From Chitinophagaceae bacterium IBVUCB2 (GTDB lineage: Bacteria > Bacteroidota > Bacteroidia > Chitinophagales > Chitinophagaceae), in the NCBI GenBank assembly GCA_002127295.1, contig NFUV01000003.1, forward strand, positions 248,001 to 312,000: 64,000 nucleotides of DNA, written 5' to 3'. Shown here piece by piece: positions 52,482 to 61,289 of this stretch. Position numbers and translations under genes: made by a program. Position 1 is the stretch's first letter; every line of letters starts with the position of its first letter. The notes beneath the pieces are model-generated. The model was given only the letters and a program-made list of their open reading frames with translations. It was not told the DNA's origin and did no database searches.

Positions 52482-54944
52482 TTATTGATTTCCTATTCCG
52501 CCTTGTCCACCACCTTCTGTACGTTTTGTTTCTTCTTCAATAGCTGATTTACGCTGACGGGCAGCTTTTACCTGGTTGTTACCAAAACGATAGTTGAAGT
52601 TTAATTTGAACTGAGGCATCTCCCCTTGTCCACTAAATGTACTGTTTACTCCAGTAAAATCAGATGATCCACCCCATTTCATTGTTTGGAAAACATCACT
52701 CACCGCCATTTTAACATTGGCCTTTCCTTTAAACAAAGTTTTTCCTAAGCCAAGATCAACAGTACCCATTGCTTTTGACTTAATGATTCCCTGCCATACA
52801 GATGGAGAAATATATAATCCACTTATCTCTCCTGTCCACCCTTTCCCAAGGTTGAAACTATTTTGCATAAAATATGTCCATGAAAATACTTTCAAATCAA
52901 CTTTACGATTGCCGCCACCATAGTCTGCCTGGTAATGTGAGTAGTTTGCATTGGCAGTTGCAAAGAAACTATACCATTTTTTCTGGAACGGATAGCTAAC
53001 ATTCAAACTCCATACATCTTGTTTAGCCAGGTTTCTTTTTTGCAAGAATCCTTTGGTGCTTTCACCAGCGGCAGTATCTGGTATCTGTGCAAAAATATCT
53101 TTTACATGGCTATAGTTCAGTTTAGTAGTAAGCCTGTATTTATAAATATTAGTAATACTGAAACTGTTGGTGTATTGTGGCCTCAGGTCGATATTACCTT
53201 TCATGTAGGTATATTCGTTCAACTTAAATTCAAATGGATTTAAATCCTGGTAGGCTGGCCGGTCAATACGACGGCTGTACGCTACCGTCCATTGCTTCAT
53301 TGGATTTTTGTTGAACGTTAACGCAGCACTTGGGAACAGATCTGTGTAGTTTCTTTTAAAAGAAGAATCATAATCTGCCCAGTTACTTCCTGATTTTTTA
53401 AATCCAGTTGAGGTTCCGGTTAAGTTGGTGTTTTCTGCACGCAAGCCCAACTGAAACATGATGCCTGTTTTTAATTGCTTATTATAGTTTACATATAATG
53501 CATTGATGTTTTCTTTGTATTGGAAACGGTTGCTCTTTGCTGTATCCAGCACTTTGCTATTTGTATATACATCATAACGCTGAAAATCATTATCCGTATT
53601 TACAATACCGATTTTTCCACCTAAAGCAAGGCGGCCGCCTTTAAAATTTTGTTCATAATCTGTTTTCAAAGAAAACAAATCTATATCTGTAGGCGAAAGC
53701 ATGTTGTAAATAACCCGGCTGGTCTCAGTTACACCATCTGCCAGGTAATAATAGTTGGGCTGGTATTGGTTAGATCTGATCTTAAAGAAACCATAGTCGG
53801 CATCAATATTCAAATCTGTACCGCCTACTACAGAATAACGATAGTTAAGGTTAGTGTTTATATTATTCCTCGTCATATCATTACTGTTGGTAGCTTTCAA
53901 CACTTTTACCAATTGGTTGGTCGGTATATAATAGAAATTCAATGGACCTGAAGTAGTAAAATCATTATTAGCGATATTACCCGTTACTACTGCCCCGATA
54001 GTGCTCTTATTATTAATAAAATAATCAAGCCCGCCTTTAAAGCCATGAGTATTATTAGTAAACAGCATCCTGTTCTTCTGATCAAACAATGTATCCAGTT
54101 GTTCCCTTACTGAATTCATTTTCATAAGGTGCTTACCATTATTATAGTTATAACTACCAAAAACGTTGATACTTTTATTACGATAGTTAAGGTTTAAACC
54201 TCCATTGTATTTTGGATAAGTACCCTGAACATAGCCAAGGTTTACAGAACCGTTTGTACCGAAAGTTTTATTTTTCTTCAACCTGATATTAATAATACCC
54301 GCATTACCTGCTGCTTCGTATTTAGCAGAAGGGTTGGTAATAATTTCTATCGCTTCAATTTGTGCAGACTGCAGGCTCTTTAAAAAGTTGGCCAGATCAG
54401 TACCGGAAAGTGGTGATGGCTTACCATCAATGAATACCTGTACGCCATTTTTACCAGCAAGGCTTACATTATCATCTTTATCGATCATTACTCCCGGGCT
54501 TCTGCGTAGTAACTCAAGCGCATCATAACCTACAGCATTGATGGTGCCTTCTACATTTAAAATTGTCTTATCGGCTTTTACTTCTATTATAGGTTTTTGT
54601 GCTGTAACAGTAACACCTGCCAGCTCAGCTGACATTTTTGCCATATTTATTTCCGGCACCGTTACATCGCCGGCGGCTATTTCAAATACTTTTGAATATG
54701 TATTTGTATATCCAACATGGGATGTGCTTAACAGATATGCTCCCGGAACGGATTGAAATGAATATAATCCGTCGTTATTAGTAACAGATAATTTTATAAC
54801 AGATGAATCTTTTGCACGCAGCAACGAAACGGTAGTTTTCTCCAACCCCTTTCCCTTTTCGTCTTTTACAATTCCTGAAATTTTTTGTGCCTGGGTAGCA
54901 GTAAAAAGGCCCAAACTCACAAATAAAACGGCTAACTTTCTCAT
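52482..54944 (-). CDS. TonB-dependent receptor-like outer membrane protein
   Basis: ATG 54944 opens a signal peptide (MRKLAVLFVSLGLFTATQAQ); the open frame runs further to 54992. The 820-aa protein has a carboxypeptidase-regulatory-like domain (ISGIVKDEKGKGLEKTTVSL), a plug (TINAVGYDALELLRRSPGVM, then NGVQVFIDGKPSPLSG) and a beta-barrel of the OMP_b-brl_3 type. The C-terminus ends with a polar tail (KSAIEEETKRTEGGGQGGIG) after the last strand NFNYRFG, which is unlike the terminal aromatic residue of many barrels. It stands alone without SusD. The ligand is unknown. Confidence 0.9.
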   Translation of the reverse strand: MRKLAVLFVSLGLFTATQAQKISGIVKDEKGKGLEKTTVSLLRAKDSSVIKLSVTNNDGLYSFQSVPGAYLLSTSHVGYTNTYSKVFEIAAGDVTVPEINMAKMSAELAGVTVTAQKPIIEVKADKTILNVEGTINAVGYDALELLRRSPGVMIDKDDNVSLAGKNGVQVFIDGKPSPLSGTDLANFLKSLQSAQIEAIEIITNPSAKYEAAGNAGIINIRLKKNKTFGTNGSVNLGYVQGTYPKYNGGLNLNYRNKSINVFGSYNYNNGKHLMKMNSVREQLDTLFDQKNRMLFTNNTHGFKGGLDYFINNKSTIGAVVTGNIANNDFTTSGPLNFYYIPTNQLVKVLKATNSNDMTRNNINTNLNYRYSVVGGTDLNIDADYGFFKIRSNQYQPNYYYLADGVTETSRVIYNMLSPTDIDLFSLKTDYEQNFKGGRLALGGKIGIVNTDNDFQRYDVYTNSKVLDTAKSNRFQYKENINALYVNYNKQLKTGIMFQLGLRAENTNLTGTSTGFKKSGSNWADYDSSFKRNYTDLFPSAALTFNKNPMKQWTVAYSRRIDRPAYQDLNPFEFKLNEYTYMKGNIDLRPQYTNSFSITNIYKYRLTTKLNYSHVKDIFAQIPDTAAGESTKGFLQKRNLAKQDVWSLNVSYPFQKKWYSFFATANANYSHYQADYGGGNRKVDLKVFSWTYFMQNSFNLGKGWTGEISGLYISPSVWQGIIKSKAMGTVDLGLGKTLFKGKANVKMAVSDVFQTMKWGGSSDFTGVNSTFSGQGEMPQFKLNFNYRFGNNQVKAARQRKSAIEEETKRTEGGGQGGIGNQ

Positions 54945-54972
54945 TATTAATGCTTTTTTTGATTTACAGCTG

Positions 54973-54980
54973 CAAAGATA
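54973..54980 (-). promoter_or_regulatory. -7 element of the 820-aa receptor gene
   Basis: Minus-strand TATCTTTG matches the consensus 29 bp before ATG 54944, which supports that start rather than 54992. No TTTG is found at the -33 distance. Confidence 0.5.
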
Positions 54981-55132
54981 CCGCTGTGTCACCCAATTGT
55001 AAAAGGGTTAACCGACCAAAGGCGCAAATCTTGCCATGAACGGCGTAAAATCTTCGGCGAAAAGTCCAAAAGAAGTTTTTGCCTACTGTAAAACAAGCTT
55101 TTACGTTTAAGCCGTTTATCCTCATTTTCCCT

Positions 55133-55140
55133 TAGGTTTG
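55133..55140 (+). promoter_or_regulatory. -7 element of gcvH
   Basis: TAGGTTTG matches TAnnTTTG 19 bp before ATG 55159. It argues against the TTG at 55138, which lies within the element. Confidence 0.5.
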
Positions 55141-55158
55141 CAGGCAAAATCATCGATT

Positions 55159-55536
55159 ATGAATTTTCCTGCCGAACTCCGATACACAAAAGACCACGAA
55201 TGGGTAAGTATTGAAGGTAATGTTGCCACTATAGGCATTACTGACTTTGCCCAACGGGAATTAGGAGATATAGTATATGTAGAAGTAGATACTATTGGCA
55301 AACCACTGGAAGCCGGTGCTGTATTTGGAACAGTAGAAGCTGTAAAAACAGTATCCGATCTTTTTTTACCAGTTAGCGGAACTATAATCGAATTAAACCC
55401 AGCATTAGCCAACTCTCCAGAGTCAGTAAACACTGATCCTTATGGCGAAGGGTGGATGGTAAAAATGACGGTAAACAACCCGGCAGATGTTGAAGCATTG
55501 TTAGATGCTGCAGCATACGAGGCGGTAGCCGGATAA
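55159..55536 (+). CDS. gcvH: Glycine cleavage system H protein
   Basis: GcvH carries the aminomethyl group between GcvP and GcvT on a lipoyl arm. ATG 55159 gives 125 aa ([20 protein letters not shown]), the family norm. The lipoyl lysine is Lys63 in [12 protein letters not shown]. The C-terminal [10 protein letters not shown] is also conserved. Other glycine cleavage genes are absent from the window. An ECF sigma pair and then VanZ follow on the same strand. Confidence 0.96.
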   Translation: MNFPAELRYTKDHEWVSIEGNVATIGITDFAQRELGDIVYVEVDTIGKPLEAGAVFGTVEAVKTVSDLFLPVSGTIIELNPALANSPESVNTDPYGEGWMVKMTVNNPADVEALLDAAAYEAVAG

Positions 55537-55610
55537 AATCTGAACTTCTTTAATCTCCGTATGTAATACGATACGATTATTCTATTAATCATTGTATCTT
55601 AACCAACTAG

Positions 55611-56150
55611 TTGAATACCCAAATCACATACAGCGAACAAGAGCTGGTGTCATTATTGCGACAGCGTAATGAACAGGGCTTTGCTTACCTATACGATAAT
55701 TATTCCGGTGCTCTTTACGGGATTGTGAATGGTATAGTTACCGATAAAGAAATAGCTAATGATGTTTTGCAAAATGTATTCGTAAACATTTGGAGAAAAA
55801 TAGACTCGTATGATGCATCCAAGGGAAGACTTTTTACATGGATGCTTAATATAGCCCGAAATGCCTCCATTGATGAAATAAGGTCAAAGGGTTTCAGGGA
55901 CTCTCAAAAAAACCAATCATTAGAAGAAAACGTAGATTTAGCTGGCTCATCGATAGGGCCAACTGTTGACGATGTTGGTTTAAAAAAAGTATTGAGTAAG
56001 TTAAAAGGTGAATTAAGAGTGTTGATAGACATGTCCTATTTTCAGGGTTTTACACATGAAGAAATTGCAAAAGCATTAGATATTCCTCTGGGAACTGTAA
56101 AAACGAGAATTCGAAGTGCTTTGATACAATTAAGAACAATGATTCAATAA
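55611..56150 (+). CDS. ECF-type sigma factor with TTG start
   Basis: The 179-aa protein has ECF region 2 (GFAYLYDNYSGALYGIVNGI, DVLQNVFVNIWRKIDSYDAS, FTWMLNIARNASIDEIR) and region 4 (LRVLIDMSYFQGFTHEEIAK, then PLGTVKTRIRSALIQLRTM). No ATG exists upstream of region 2, so the TTG at 55611 is the likely start. The following anti-sigma gene begins with GTG 4 bp after its stop. The close spacing implies coupled expression. This type (SigK-like, with an RskA partner) often controls envelope stress responses. Confidence 0.9.
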   Translation: MNTQITYSEQELVSLLRQRNEQGFAYLYDNYSGALYGIVNGIVTDKEIANDVLQNVFVNIWRKIDSYDASKGRLFTWMLNIARNASIDEIRSKGFRDSQKNQSLEENVDLAGSSIGPTVDDVGLKKVLSKLKGELRVLIDMSYFQGFTHEEIAKALDIPLGTVKTRIRSALIQLRTMIQ

Positions 56151-56154
56151 CAAA

Positions 56155-56913
56155 GTGAGTATACAAGAATACATATCAAGCGGAATTGTAGAGAGCTATG
56201 TGCTCGGACTTACCTCAGAAGATGAGGGAAGAGAGTTCGAGCAGATGTGTACTAAACATCCCGAAGTGCTGGCAGCAAGAACTGCGTTTGAATTGGCATT
56301 GGAAAAACAAGCTATGGAAAATGCCATTGCACCTTCATTAGATGTAAGAAATAAAATTTTTGAAGAAATAAATAGTACAGGTAAAGTAGTTACGATGCAA
56401 CCTGCTATTGCCCGTAAAACAAACTGGTTTAAATATGCTGCCGCTGCTTCTGTTATTTTATTAGCGGGAAGTATTTATTGGAATATTATGCTTTCTAATA
56501 AAAACAAAGACCTGCAAAATAATTACAATAACTCTGTAGCGGAATTGAGCGATATTAAAAAAGACATACAAGTACTACAAGCAAACCCAACAGTTAAAAT
56601 GGCAGCAATGGGTGGACAGGCAGCTTCCCCAACTTCTTTTGCCACCGTGTATTGGGATACAACTTCTCATGATGTTTACCTGATGGTTAACAATATGCCC
56701 AAGCCTGCATCTGATAAACAATATCAACTATGGGCTTTCCTGGATGGCCAGCCAGTGGATATGGGTTTAATTGAAATAACAGAAAAACCTTTACAGTTGT
56801 ACCGGCTTAAAAAAGCACAAGCGGCACAGGCATTCGCTATTACGTTGGAACAGAAAAACCGGCCTGACATTTCCAAGCCTGCCGGAACCCTTTATGTAAT
56901 GGGCAAACTCTAA
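56155..56913 (+). CDS. Anti-sigma factor, RskA/anti-sigma-K type, GTG start
   Basis: The 252-aa protein has an N-terminal helical sigma-binding part (SGIVESYVLGLTSEDEGREF, then EQMCTKHPEVLAART), one transmembrane helix (FKYAAAASVILLAGSIYWNI, about residues 94-113) and a periplasmic RskA C-terminal domain (FATVYWDTTSHDVYLMVNN, YQLWAFLDGQPVDMGLIEI, FAITLEQKNRPDISKPAGT). The gene starts with GTG 4 bp after the sigma gene. It should hold the sigma factor at the membrane until a signal releases it. Confidence 0.9.
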   Translation: MSIQEYISSGIVESYVLGLTSEDEGREFEQMCTKHPEVLAARTAFELALEKQAMENAIAPSLDVRNKIFEEINSTGKVVTMQPAIARKTNWFKYAAAASVILLAGSIYWNIMLSNKNKDLQNNYNNSVAELSDIKKDIQVLQANPTVKMAAMGGQAASPTSFATVYWDTTSHDVYLMVNNMPKPASDKQYQLWAFLDGQPVDMGLIEITEKPLQLYRLKKAQAAQAFAITLEQKNRPDISKPAGTLYVMGKL

Positions 56914-57015
56914 TTCTCTTTCCCTACTTATCAATCTATTTAAGTCCTTCTTTCGTAACTGAAAGAACTATATAATTATTGCTATAGTAATTTTGGTTCT
57001 ATAGTTGGTTAAAAC

Positions 57016-57048
57016 AAGGGGCTTCTTTTGGGGCCCCTTTTATATTTA
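57016..57048 (+). terminator. Terminator after the ECF/anti-sigma genes
   Basis: AAGGGGC (57016-57022) pairs with GCCCCTT (57033-57039), followed by a T-rich tail. It lies 100 bp past the anti-sigma stop and just before the VanZ gene. Confidence 0.75.
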
Positions 57049-57060
57049 TCTTGTTTAATA

Positions 57061-57462
57061 TTGTGGAAATATTTTTTTCTGAAAAAGATCAAACCCACGT
57101 TTATCCCGGCAATTGTCTGGCTGTTTATTTCAACTATATTATTGACGATCCCTGGCTCAGCATTTCCAAAAGAAAACTGGTTAAGTAAAATATGGTTTGA
57201 CAAATGGGTGCACATTGGCATGTTCGCCCTAATGGTATTTCTCTGGTGCTGGGCCATTCATAATAAACAAACCGTGCAATTAAAACTTTCAAATACTTTT
57301 TTATGGATTGGAATATTTTGTTTGCTGTACGGTGTTGTCATGGAGTTTGTGCAAGAGTATGTTGTTATAAACCGATCTTTTGACGTAGGGGATATAATTG
57401 CAGATGCTGCAGGATGTTTGATTGGTGTGGTATATAGTCTTAAAAGGTATAAAAAAAATTGA
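57061..57462 (+). CDS. VanZ family membrane protein
   Basis: The protein is about 133 aa from TTG 57061; the frame is open to 57028, but that part is inside the terminator. No ATG is available, so the start is uncertain. Four transmembrane helices are visible (PTFIPAIVWLFISTILLTIP, WVHIGMFALMVFLWCWAIHN, NTFLWIGIFCLLYGVVMEFV, IIADAAGCLIGVVYSL) with the VanZ motif FDKWVHIGMFA and the MEFVQEYVVINRSFDVGDII segment. VanZ gives teicoplanin resistance in enterococci; its role in Bacteroidota is unknown. Its stop codon overlaps the arm of a minus-strand hairpin. Confidence 0.82.
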   Translation: MWKYFFLKKIKPTFIPAIVWLFISTILLTIPGSAFPKENWLSKIWFDKWVHIGMFALMVFLWCWAIHNKQTVQLKLSNTFLWIGIFCLLYGVVMEFVQEYVVINRSFDVGDIIADAAGCLIGVVYSLKRYKKN

Positions 57463-57557
57463 CCCCTGTGGAAACAGGGGTCGCAACCAAAACTAACTGC
57501 TTATGAGAAAATTGAGTTCGTTTATATAATGTTTTAAATAATCTCTCTTTGATAAGT
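57451..57557 (-). ncRNA. Candidate small RNA antisense-oriented to VanZ, with terminator
   Basis: On the minus strand a perfect -7 element TAAATTTG (57564-57571) is followed, after about 100 nt, by a perfect 9-bp hairpin (GACCCCTGT 57461-57469 with ACAGGGGTC 57474-57482, loop GGAA) and eight U residues (57451-57458). No minus-strand gene ends here. The region has no good open frame. On the plus strand the same stretch contains an 8-codon frame (57503-57529) right after CAACCAAAACTAACTGCTT, which looks like the leader of an outer-membrane receptor gene, so a decayed leader is the alternative. Confidence 0.4.
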
Positions 57558-57837
57558 ATAACGCAAATTTACTGCCGATAGTATCAATTTTGCTGTTAAC
57601 GAAAGTTTAAAAGAAAAATATTCAGTAGTAACACTCTCCTCCTTTTTAGTAAAGCCTCTGTACAACGACTGTAACCTTACGATGTTTCAAAATCTTAAAA
57701 TTACAACCTGTCTTATTCATCTTTACATTGATAAACTTGATAATCAGCAAACAAAGAACTTATACTGTATTTGACGTTTTACTTCAACTATACCTTCAAA
57801 ATTTCATGCCAAAAAATGTTTTTTCCTGGAAAATATA
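57463..57837. other. Intergenic region between VanZ and the DUF937-like gene
   Basis: This AT-rich stretch of about 370 bp holds the small-RNA candidate and its promoter (57451-57571). From 57572 to 57837 I see no open frame, hairpin or promoter that I would support. Confidence 0.5.
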
Positions 57838-57870
57838 AAGGCCGTACTAAAACAATTTTAGTACGGCCTT
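57838..57870 (-). terminator. Terminator of the DUF937-like gene
   Basis: AAGGCCGTACTAAAA (57838-57852) pairs perfectly over 15 bp with TTTTAGTACGGCCTT (57856-57870) around a 3-nt loop. It lies 18 bp past the stop at 57889. Confidence 0.88.
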
Positions 57871-57888
57871 CAATTATAAGTGATTATG

Positions 57889-58542
57889 TTATCTTGAAAT
57901 AAATCCTTTTATCAAATCCATTAAACCTCCCGAGGAACCCGCCTGCTGTTCCTGGTTTTGTTGGGTGCCTTTTGTTACCTGACTGATAATATCCTGCAGG
58001 TTAAAGCCACCCCCATCTCCATTGTTTCCACCACCAGTGAGTTGATTTAATAACCCCTGGAAATTGAAGCCGCCAGAATTAGATTCGGATGTTGCCACCT
58101 TGCCCCCTGTTAATGAACCAATAAGATCATTAAAGTCAAAGGCGTCATTTTCCGGCTCGTTACTGGTTGTACGGGATATAAGGCCGTTAAGTACATTGGG
58201 TATAAGATTGTTTGATACATTACTGGCTGCTGAGGGGCTCATTTTATATTTACTAACCAGTTTATTCATAAAATAACCCACCATCATGGTAACAATAGGA
58301 TTCTTTAAAAGCCCGCCAATTCCGGAACCCGAGGAATTACTGTTACCCGAATTTCCACCACCCTTAAAAAGATCAAGGATATTTTGAAATCCTCCTCCTG
58401 CCATTATATTTTGAAACCCACTGGCAATTGTTTTTGTGGCATCCGCCATAACATGTTCATTTTCCTCGTTAGGAACCTCGGGATTATTTACTACCGTATC
58501 CTGCCCTACTTGCTTTACGAGGTTAAAAAGTTGATCTAACAT
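57889..58542 (-). CDS. DUF937-like cytoplasmic protein
   Basis: The 217-aa protein has Gly/Asn-rich linkers separating short hydrophobic helices (GFQNIMAGGGFQNILDLFKG, KNPIVTMMVGYFMNKLVSKY, SPSAASNVSNNLIPNVLNGL). The two halves have a DUF937/YidB-like look. There is no signal peptide. Three related segments at the C-terminus (FDFNDLIGSLTGG, FNFQGLLNQLTGGG, FNLQDIISQVTKG) form a degenerate repeat. The function is unknown. It is a single gene on the same strand as prfA, 60 bp downstream of it. Confidence 0.72.
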   Translation of the reverse strand: MLDQLFNLVKQVGQDTVVNNPEVPNEENEHVMADATKTIASGFQNIMAGGGFQNILDLFKGGGNSGNSNSSGSGIGGLLKNPIVTMMVGYFMNKLVSKYKMSPSAASNVSNNLIPNVLNGLISRTTSNEPENDAFDFNDLIGSLTGGKVATSESNSGGFNFQGLLNQLTGGGNNGDGGGFNLQDIISQVTKGTQQNQEQQAGSSGGLMDLIKGFISR

Positions 58543-58602
58543 TGTTTTTAGTTTTTAGCAAATCAAGGTAGAATATTTAAGCGAAAAATGCTATAAAATA
58601 TT

Positions 58603-59667
58603 TTATTGCTGTTTGGTCAGTTTCTCAGAATTTTCGGCAAACTGCAATGCGTCAATTAATTCTTGAATATCTCCATTCAGCACCGCATCAAGATTATAAA
58701 GAGTTAGCCCTATTCTATGATCAGTTACACGACCTTGTGGAAAATTATAGGTGCGGATTTTTGCACTTCTATCTCCGGTACTAACAAGGCTTTTGCGATG
58801 TCGTGAAATCTCATCTTCCTGCTTTCTGACCTGTTCTTCGTATAATTTTGTTCGGAGCATTCCCATTGCTTTTTCCCGGTTGCCTAATTGTGACCGTTCG
58901 GTCTGGCAAACTACTACTGTACCTGTGGGTATGTGGGTCAACAATACTTTTGTTTCTACTTTGTTTACATTTTGACCACCGGCACCGCCGCTTCGGGCAG
59001 TTTCCATTTTTACATCGGCGGGATTTAATTCAAAATCTACTTCTTCTGCTTCCGGCATTACGGCAATAGTGGCAGCAGAGGTATGCACTCTTCCACTTGT
59101 TTCTGTATCAGGCACCCGTTGCACCCGGTGTACTCCACTTTCAAATTTCAGCACTCCATAAACATCATCACCAGTTACTTCTAATTGCACTTCTTTATAA
59201 CCACCTACGGTTCCTTCATTCTCACTCAGTACAGCTGTTTTCCACCCTCTTTTTTCGCAATAGCGCATATACATCCGTAACAAATCGCCGGCAAATAAAC
59301 TGGCTTCATCACCACCCGTCCCTGCTCTAATTTCCATGATGGCATTTTTTTCATCCTGTGGATCCTTAGGGATTAATAACTGGCGGATATATGCTTCAGA
59401 CTGAGTTTTCTTTTCTTCCAGCCCCGGAGATTCCATTTTGGCCAATTCCCGCATTTCCTCATCATCGCCTTCTATTGCTTCTTTATAAAAGTCAATATCC
59501 TCTAATATTTTTTTGTACTCATTGTAGGCTACCACAATCTTTTCAAGGCTTCGGTACTCTTTACTTGTTTCTGCAAATTTTTTATTGTTACCAACTATTT
59601 CCGGGTTAGTTAAAGCTACACCCAGCTGGTCAAATCTTGCTTTTATGGCTTCTAATCTGTCTAACAT
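58603..59667 (-). CDS. prfA: Peptide chain release factor 1
   Basis: RF1 recognises UAA and UAG stop codons and triggers peptide release. The 354-aa protein has the GGQ motif ([16 protein letters not shown], about residue 230), and the codon-recognition motif PDT (P-x-T, in [20 protein letters not shown]), which marks RF1 and not RF2. Domain 1 ([20 protein letters not shown]) is intact. A -7 element lies 20 bp upstream. No prmC or hemA is adjacent. Confidence 0.97.
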   Translation of the reverse strand: MLDRLEAIKARFDQLGVALTNPEIVGNNKKFAETSKEYRSLEKIVVAYNEYKKILEDIDFYKEAIEGDDEEMRELAKMESPGLEEKKTQSEAYIRQLLIPKDPQDEKNAIMEIRAGTGGDEASLFAGDLLRMYMRYCEKRGWKTAVLSENEGTVGGYKEVQLEVTGDDVYGVLKFESGVHRVQRVPDTETSGRVHTSAATIAVMPEAEEVDFELNPADVKMETARSGGAGGQNVNKVETKVLLTHIPTGTVVVCQTERSQLGNREKAMGMLRTKLYEEQVRKQEDEISRHRKSLVSTGDRSAKIRTYNFPQGRVTDHRIGLTLYNLDAVLNGDIQELIDALQFAENSEKLTKQQ

Positions 59668-59687
59668 ATTTATAATTCTCAGGGCCG

Positions 59688-59695
59688 CAAATTTA
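59688..59695 (-). promoter_or_regulatory. -7 element of prfA
   Basis: Minus-strand TAAATTTG fits the consensus 21 bp before the ATG. The -33 candidate is TTAG (59716-59719), one base off. Confidence 0.45.
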
Positions 59696-59776
59696 GCGAT
59701 TTAGCACCCAACACCCTAAATGCAATGAATATTGCTAAAATCAAAAAGTTAGGCAGGAGCTTTCTATTTTTACAAG

Positions 59777-60970
59777 ATGGGATATCTAAAGTTCAAGGCT
59801 GATAAACTCTTTAATGGTTTTCAATTTCTAGAAGAGAACAAAGTTTTGATAACAGATGAGGAGGGAGTGATAAAAGACATTGTTGCTATTGAAAATGCAG
59901 GCGATGCCATTCAAACATTTAAAGGAATTCTTTTACCAGGTTTAATTAATTGCCATTGCCATCTTGAATTAAGTCATTTGAAAAATGTGATCCCACCCCA
60001 TACCGGGTTAATAGATTTTCTTTGTTCTGTTGTTACTAAAAGAGATTTTGCCCCCGAAATAATTGAGAAAGAAATTATAAAAGCGGAAAATGAAATGTAC
60101 GCCAATGGTATTGTTGCCGTTGGCGATATTGGAAACACAGCCGATACTGCTGCTGTGAAAAGCAAAAGCAAGATCTACTGGCAAAATTTTGTAGAAGTAC
60201 TAAATTTTACTGATGAAAAAGCAGACGAAAATTTCAACCATTTTAAAAAAGTGGCGCAGAATCTGGCAGCTTCATTAACAGCATCTGCACTTAACCACCG
60301 GACAACACTTGTACCTCATGCGCCCTATAGCATTAGTCCCAAAACATTTGAATTGATTAATACTGCAACAAAAGGTGCAATCATTTCTATACATAACCAG
60401 GAGAACGAAGCGGAAAATGAATTGTATAAAACTGGAGGTGGAGATTACCTGAGATTCTTTAAAATTTTTGGCTTTGATAAATCTCCTTTTCCTGTAACCG
60501 GTAAAAGTAGCTTGCGCTCAGTGCTTCCTTACTTTACCAACGGACAAACTATTTTTCTTATTCATAACACCTGCATGGCGGAAGAAGATGTGATATGGGC
60601 CAATGATTATGCTGCTACACATGGATTGAAGCTGGTGTATTGTATATGCATCAATGCCAACCTGTACATAGAAAACAAAGTACCCCCAATCGATCTGTTT
60701 ATAAAACACAACTGTACTATTGTGCTAGGTACTGATAGTTATAGCAGCAACTGGCAACTAAGTATTGCCAGTGAAATAGGAGCCGTAAAAAAACATTTTC
60801 CACATGTACCACTTGCAAATGTTTTGCAATGGGCAACTGGTAATGGTGCACAAGCTTTACAAGTGGACTCTTTCCTGGGAAGCTTTGTTGGTGCAGGTTC
60901 CGAAAACCGCAGAAAGCCTGGCATAGTGCTACTTAAACAAGACTTAAGTTTTGCTGAACGCATTCTCTGA
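59777..60970 (+). CDS. Amidohydrolase-superfamily deaminase
   Basis: The 397-aa protein has the metal motif HxH in INCHCHLELSH (His60, His62), a later His181 (PHAPYSIS), His206 (SIHNQENEAE) and the catalytic Asp near 321 (VLGTDSYSSN). This is the TrzN/cytosine-deaminase branch of the amidohydrolase superfamily, where NxHxHLE is common in aminofutalosine and guanine-type deaminases. The true substrate is unclear; no menaquinone genes are nearby. It is transcribed divergently from prfA. Confidence 0.9.
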   Translation: MGYLKFKADKLFNGFQFLEENKVLITDEEGVIKDIVAIENAGDAIQTFKGILLPGLINCHCHLELSHLKNVIPPHTGLIDFLCSVVTKRDFAPEIIEKEIIKAENEMYANGIVAVGDIGNTADTAAVKSKSKIYWQNFVEVLNFTDEKADENFNHFKKVAQNLAASLTASALNHRTTLVPHAPYSISPKTFELINTATKGAIISIHNQENEAENELYKTGGGDYLRFFKIFGFDKSPFPVTGKSSLRSVLPYFTNGQTIFLIHNTCMAEEDVIWANDYAATHGLKLVYCICINANLYIENKVPPIDLFIKHNCTIVLGTDSYSSNWQLSIASEIGAVKKHFPHVPLANVLQWATGNGAQALQVDSFLGSFVGAGSENRRKPGIVLLKQDLSFAERIL

Positions 60971-61223
60971 TAGCCGTAGTTTGTTATTCGAACGGCAAAA
61001 ACTATTTGAGTATTATAGTGGATTGCGGATTGTCTATCGAACAACTCCCTACCAGCGGCCTGCACTAAATTTATTAAATCACACTATTGATTTCGAGAGT
61101 TTTTTTTGTGAACATACATCTTATCATAAATTAACTATGGGACTGCTGGCTCTAATCCTAAACAACAAACTCCCACTATAAACTTCCCCACACCCTTTTT
61201 TTTAAAAAATATTTTACGAAATA
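60971..61223. other. Intergenic region with a possible ORF remnant
   Basis: Within the roughly 320-bp gap before the ArsR gene, a 76-codon frame (60951-61181) overlaps the amidohydrolase end. Its latter part (LFERQKLFEYYSGLRIVYRT) reads like a protein, but has no family I recognise and no promoter. It may be a decayed gene or chance. The ArsR promoter and operator follow at 61224-61270. Confidence 0.3.
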
Positions 61224-61270
61224 TTTGAGAAACCGAATAGTTGCACATATATTTGCAACCGAATAGCTGC
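61224..61270 (+). promoter_or_regulatory. Promoter and putative operator of the ArsR-SRPBCC operon
   Basis: TTTG (61224-61227), a 20-bp spacer and TATATTTG (61248-61255) match the consensus fully. Two direct repeats, AACCGAATAGTTGC (61231-61244) and AACCGAATAGCTGC (61257-61270), start 26 bp apart. Between them GTTGCA (61240-61245) and TGCAAC (61254-61259) form an inverted repeat that covers the -7 element. An ArsR dimer bound there would block transcription. Confidence 0.65.
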
Positions 61271-61289
61271 GCAACTAAATTTAATTAAA

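Noticed and set aside
57503-57529. 8-codon plus-strand frame (MRKLSSFI) after the GACCCC hairpin, as a leader peptide
   Set aside because: No downstream gene on the plus strand would be controlled by it. It is mentioned only as an alternative reading of the small-RNA candidate.
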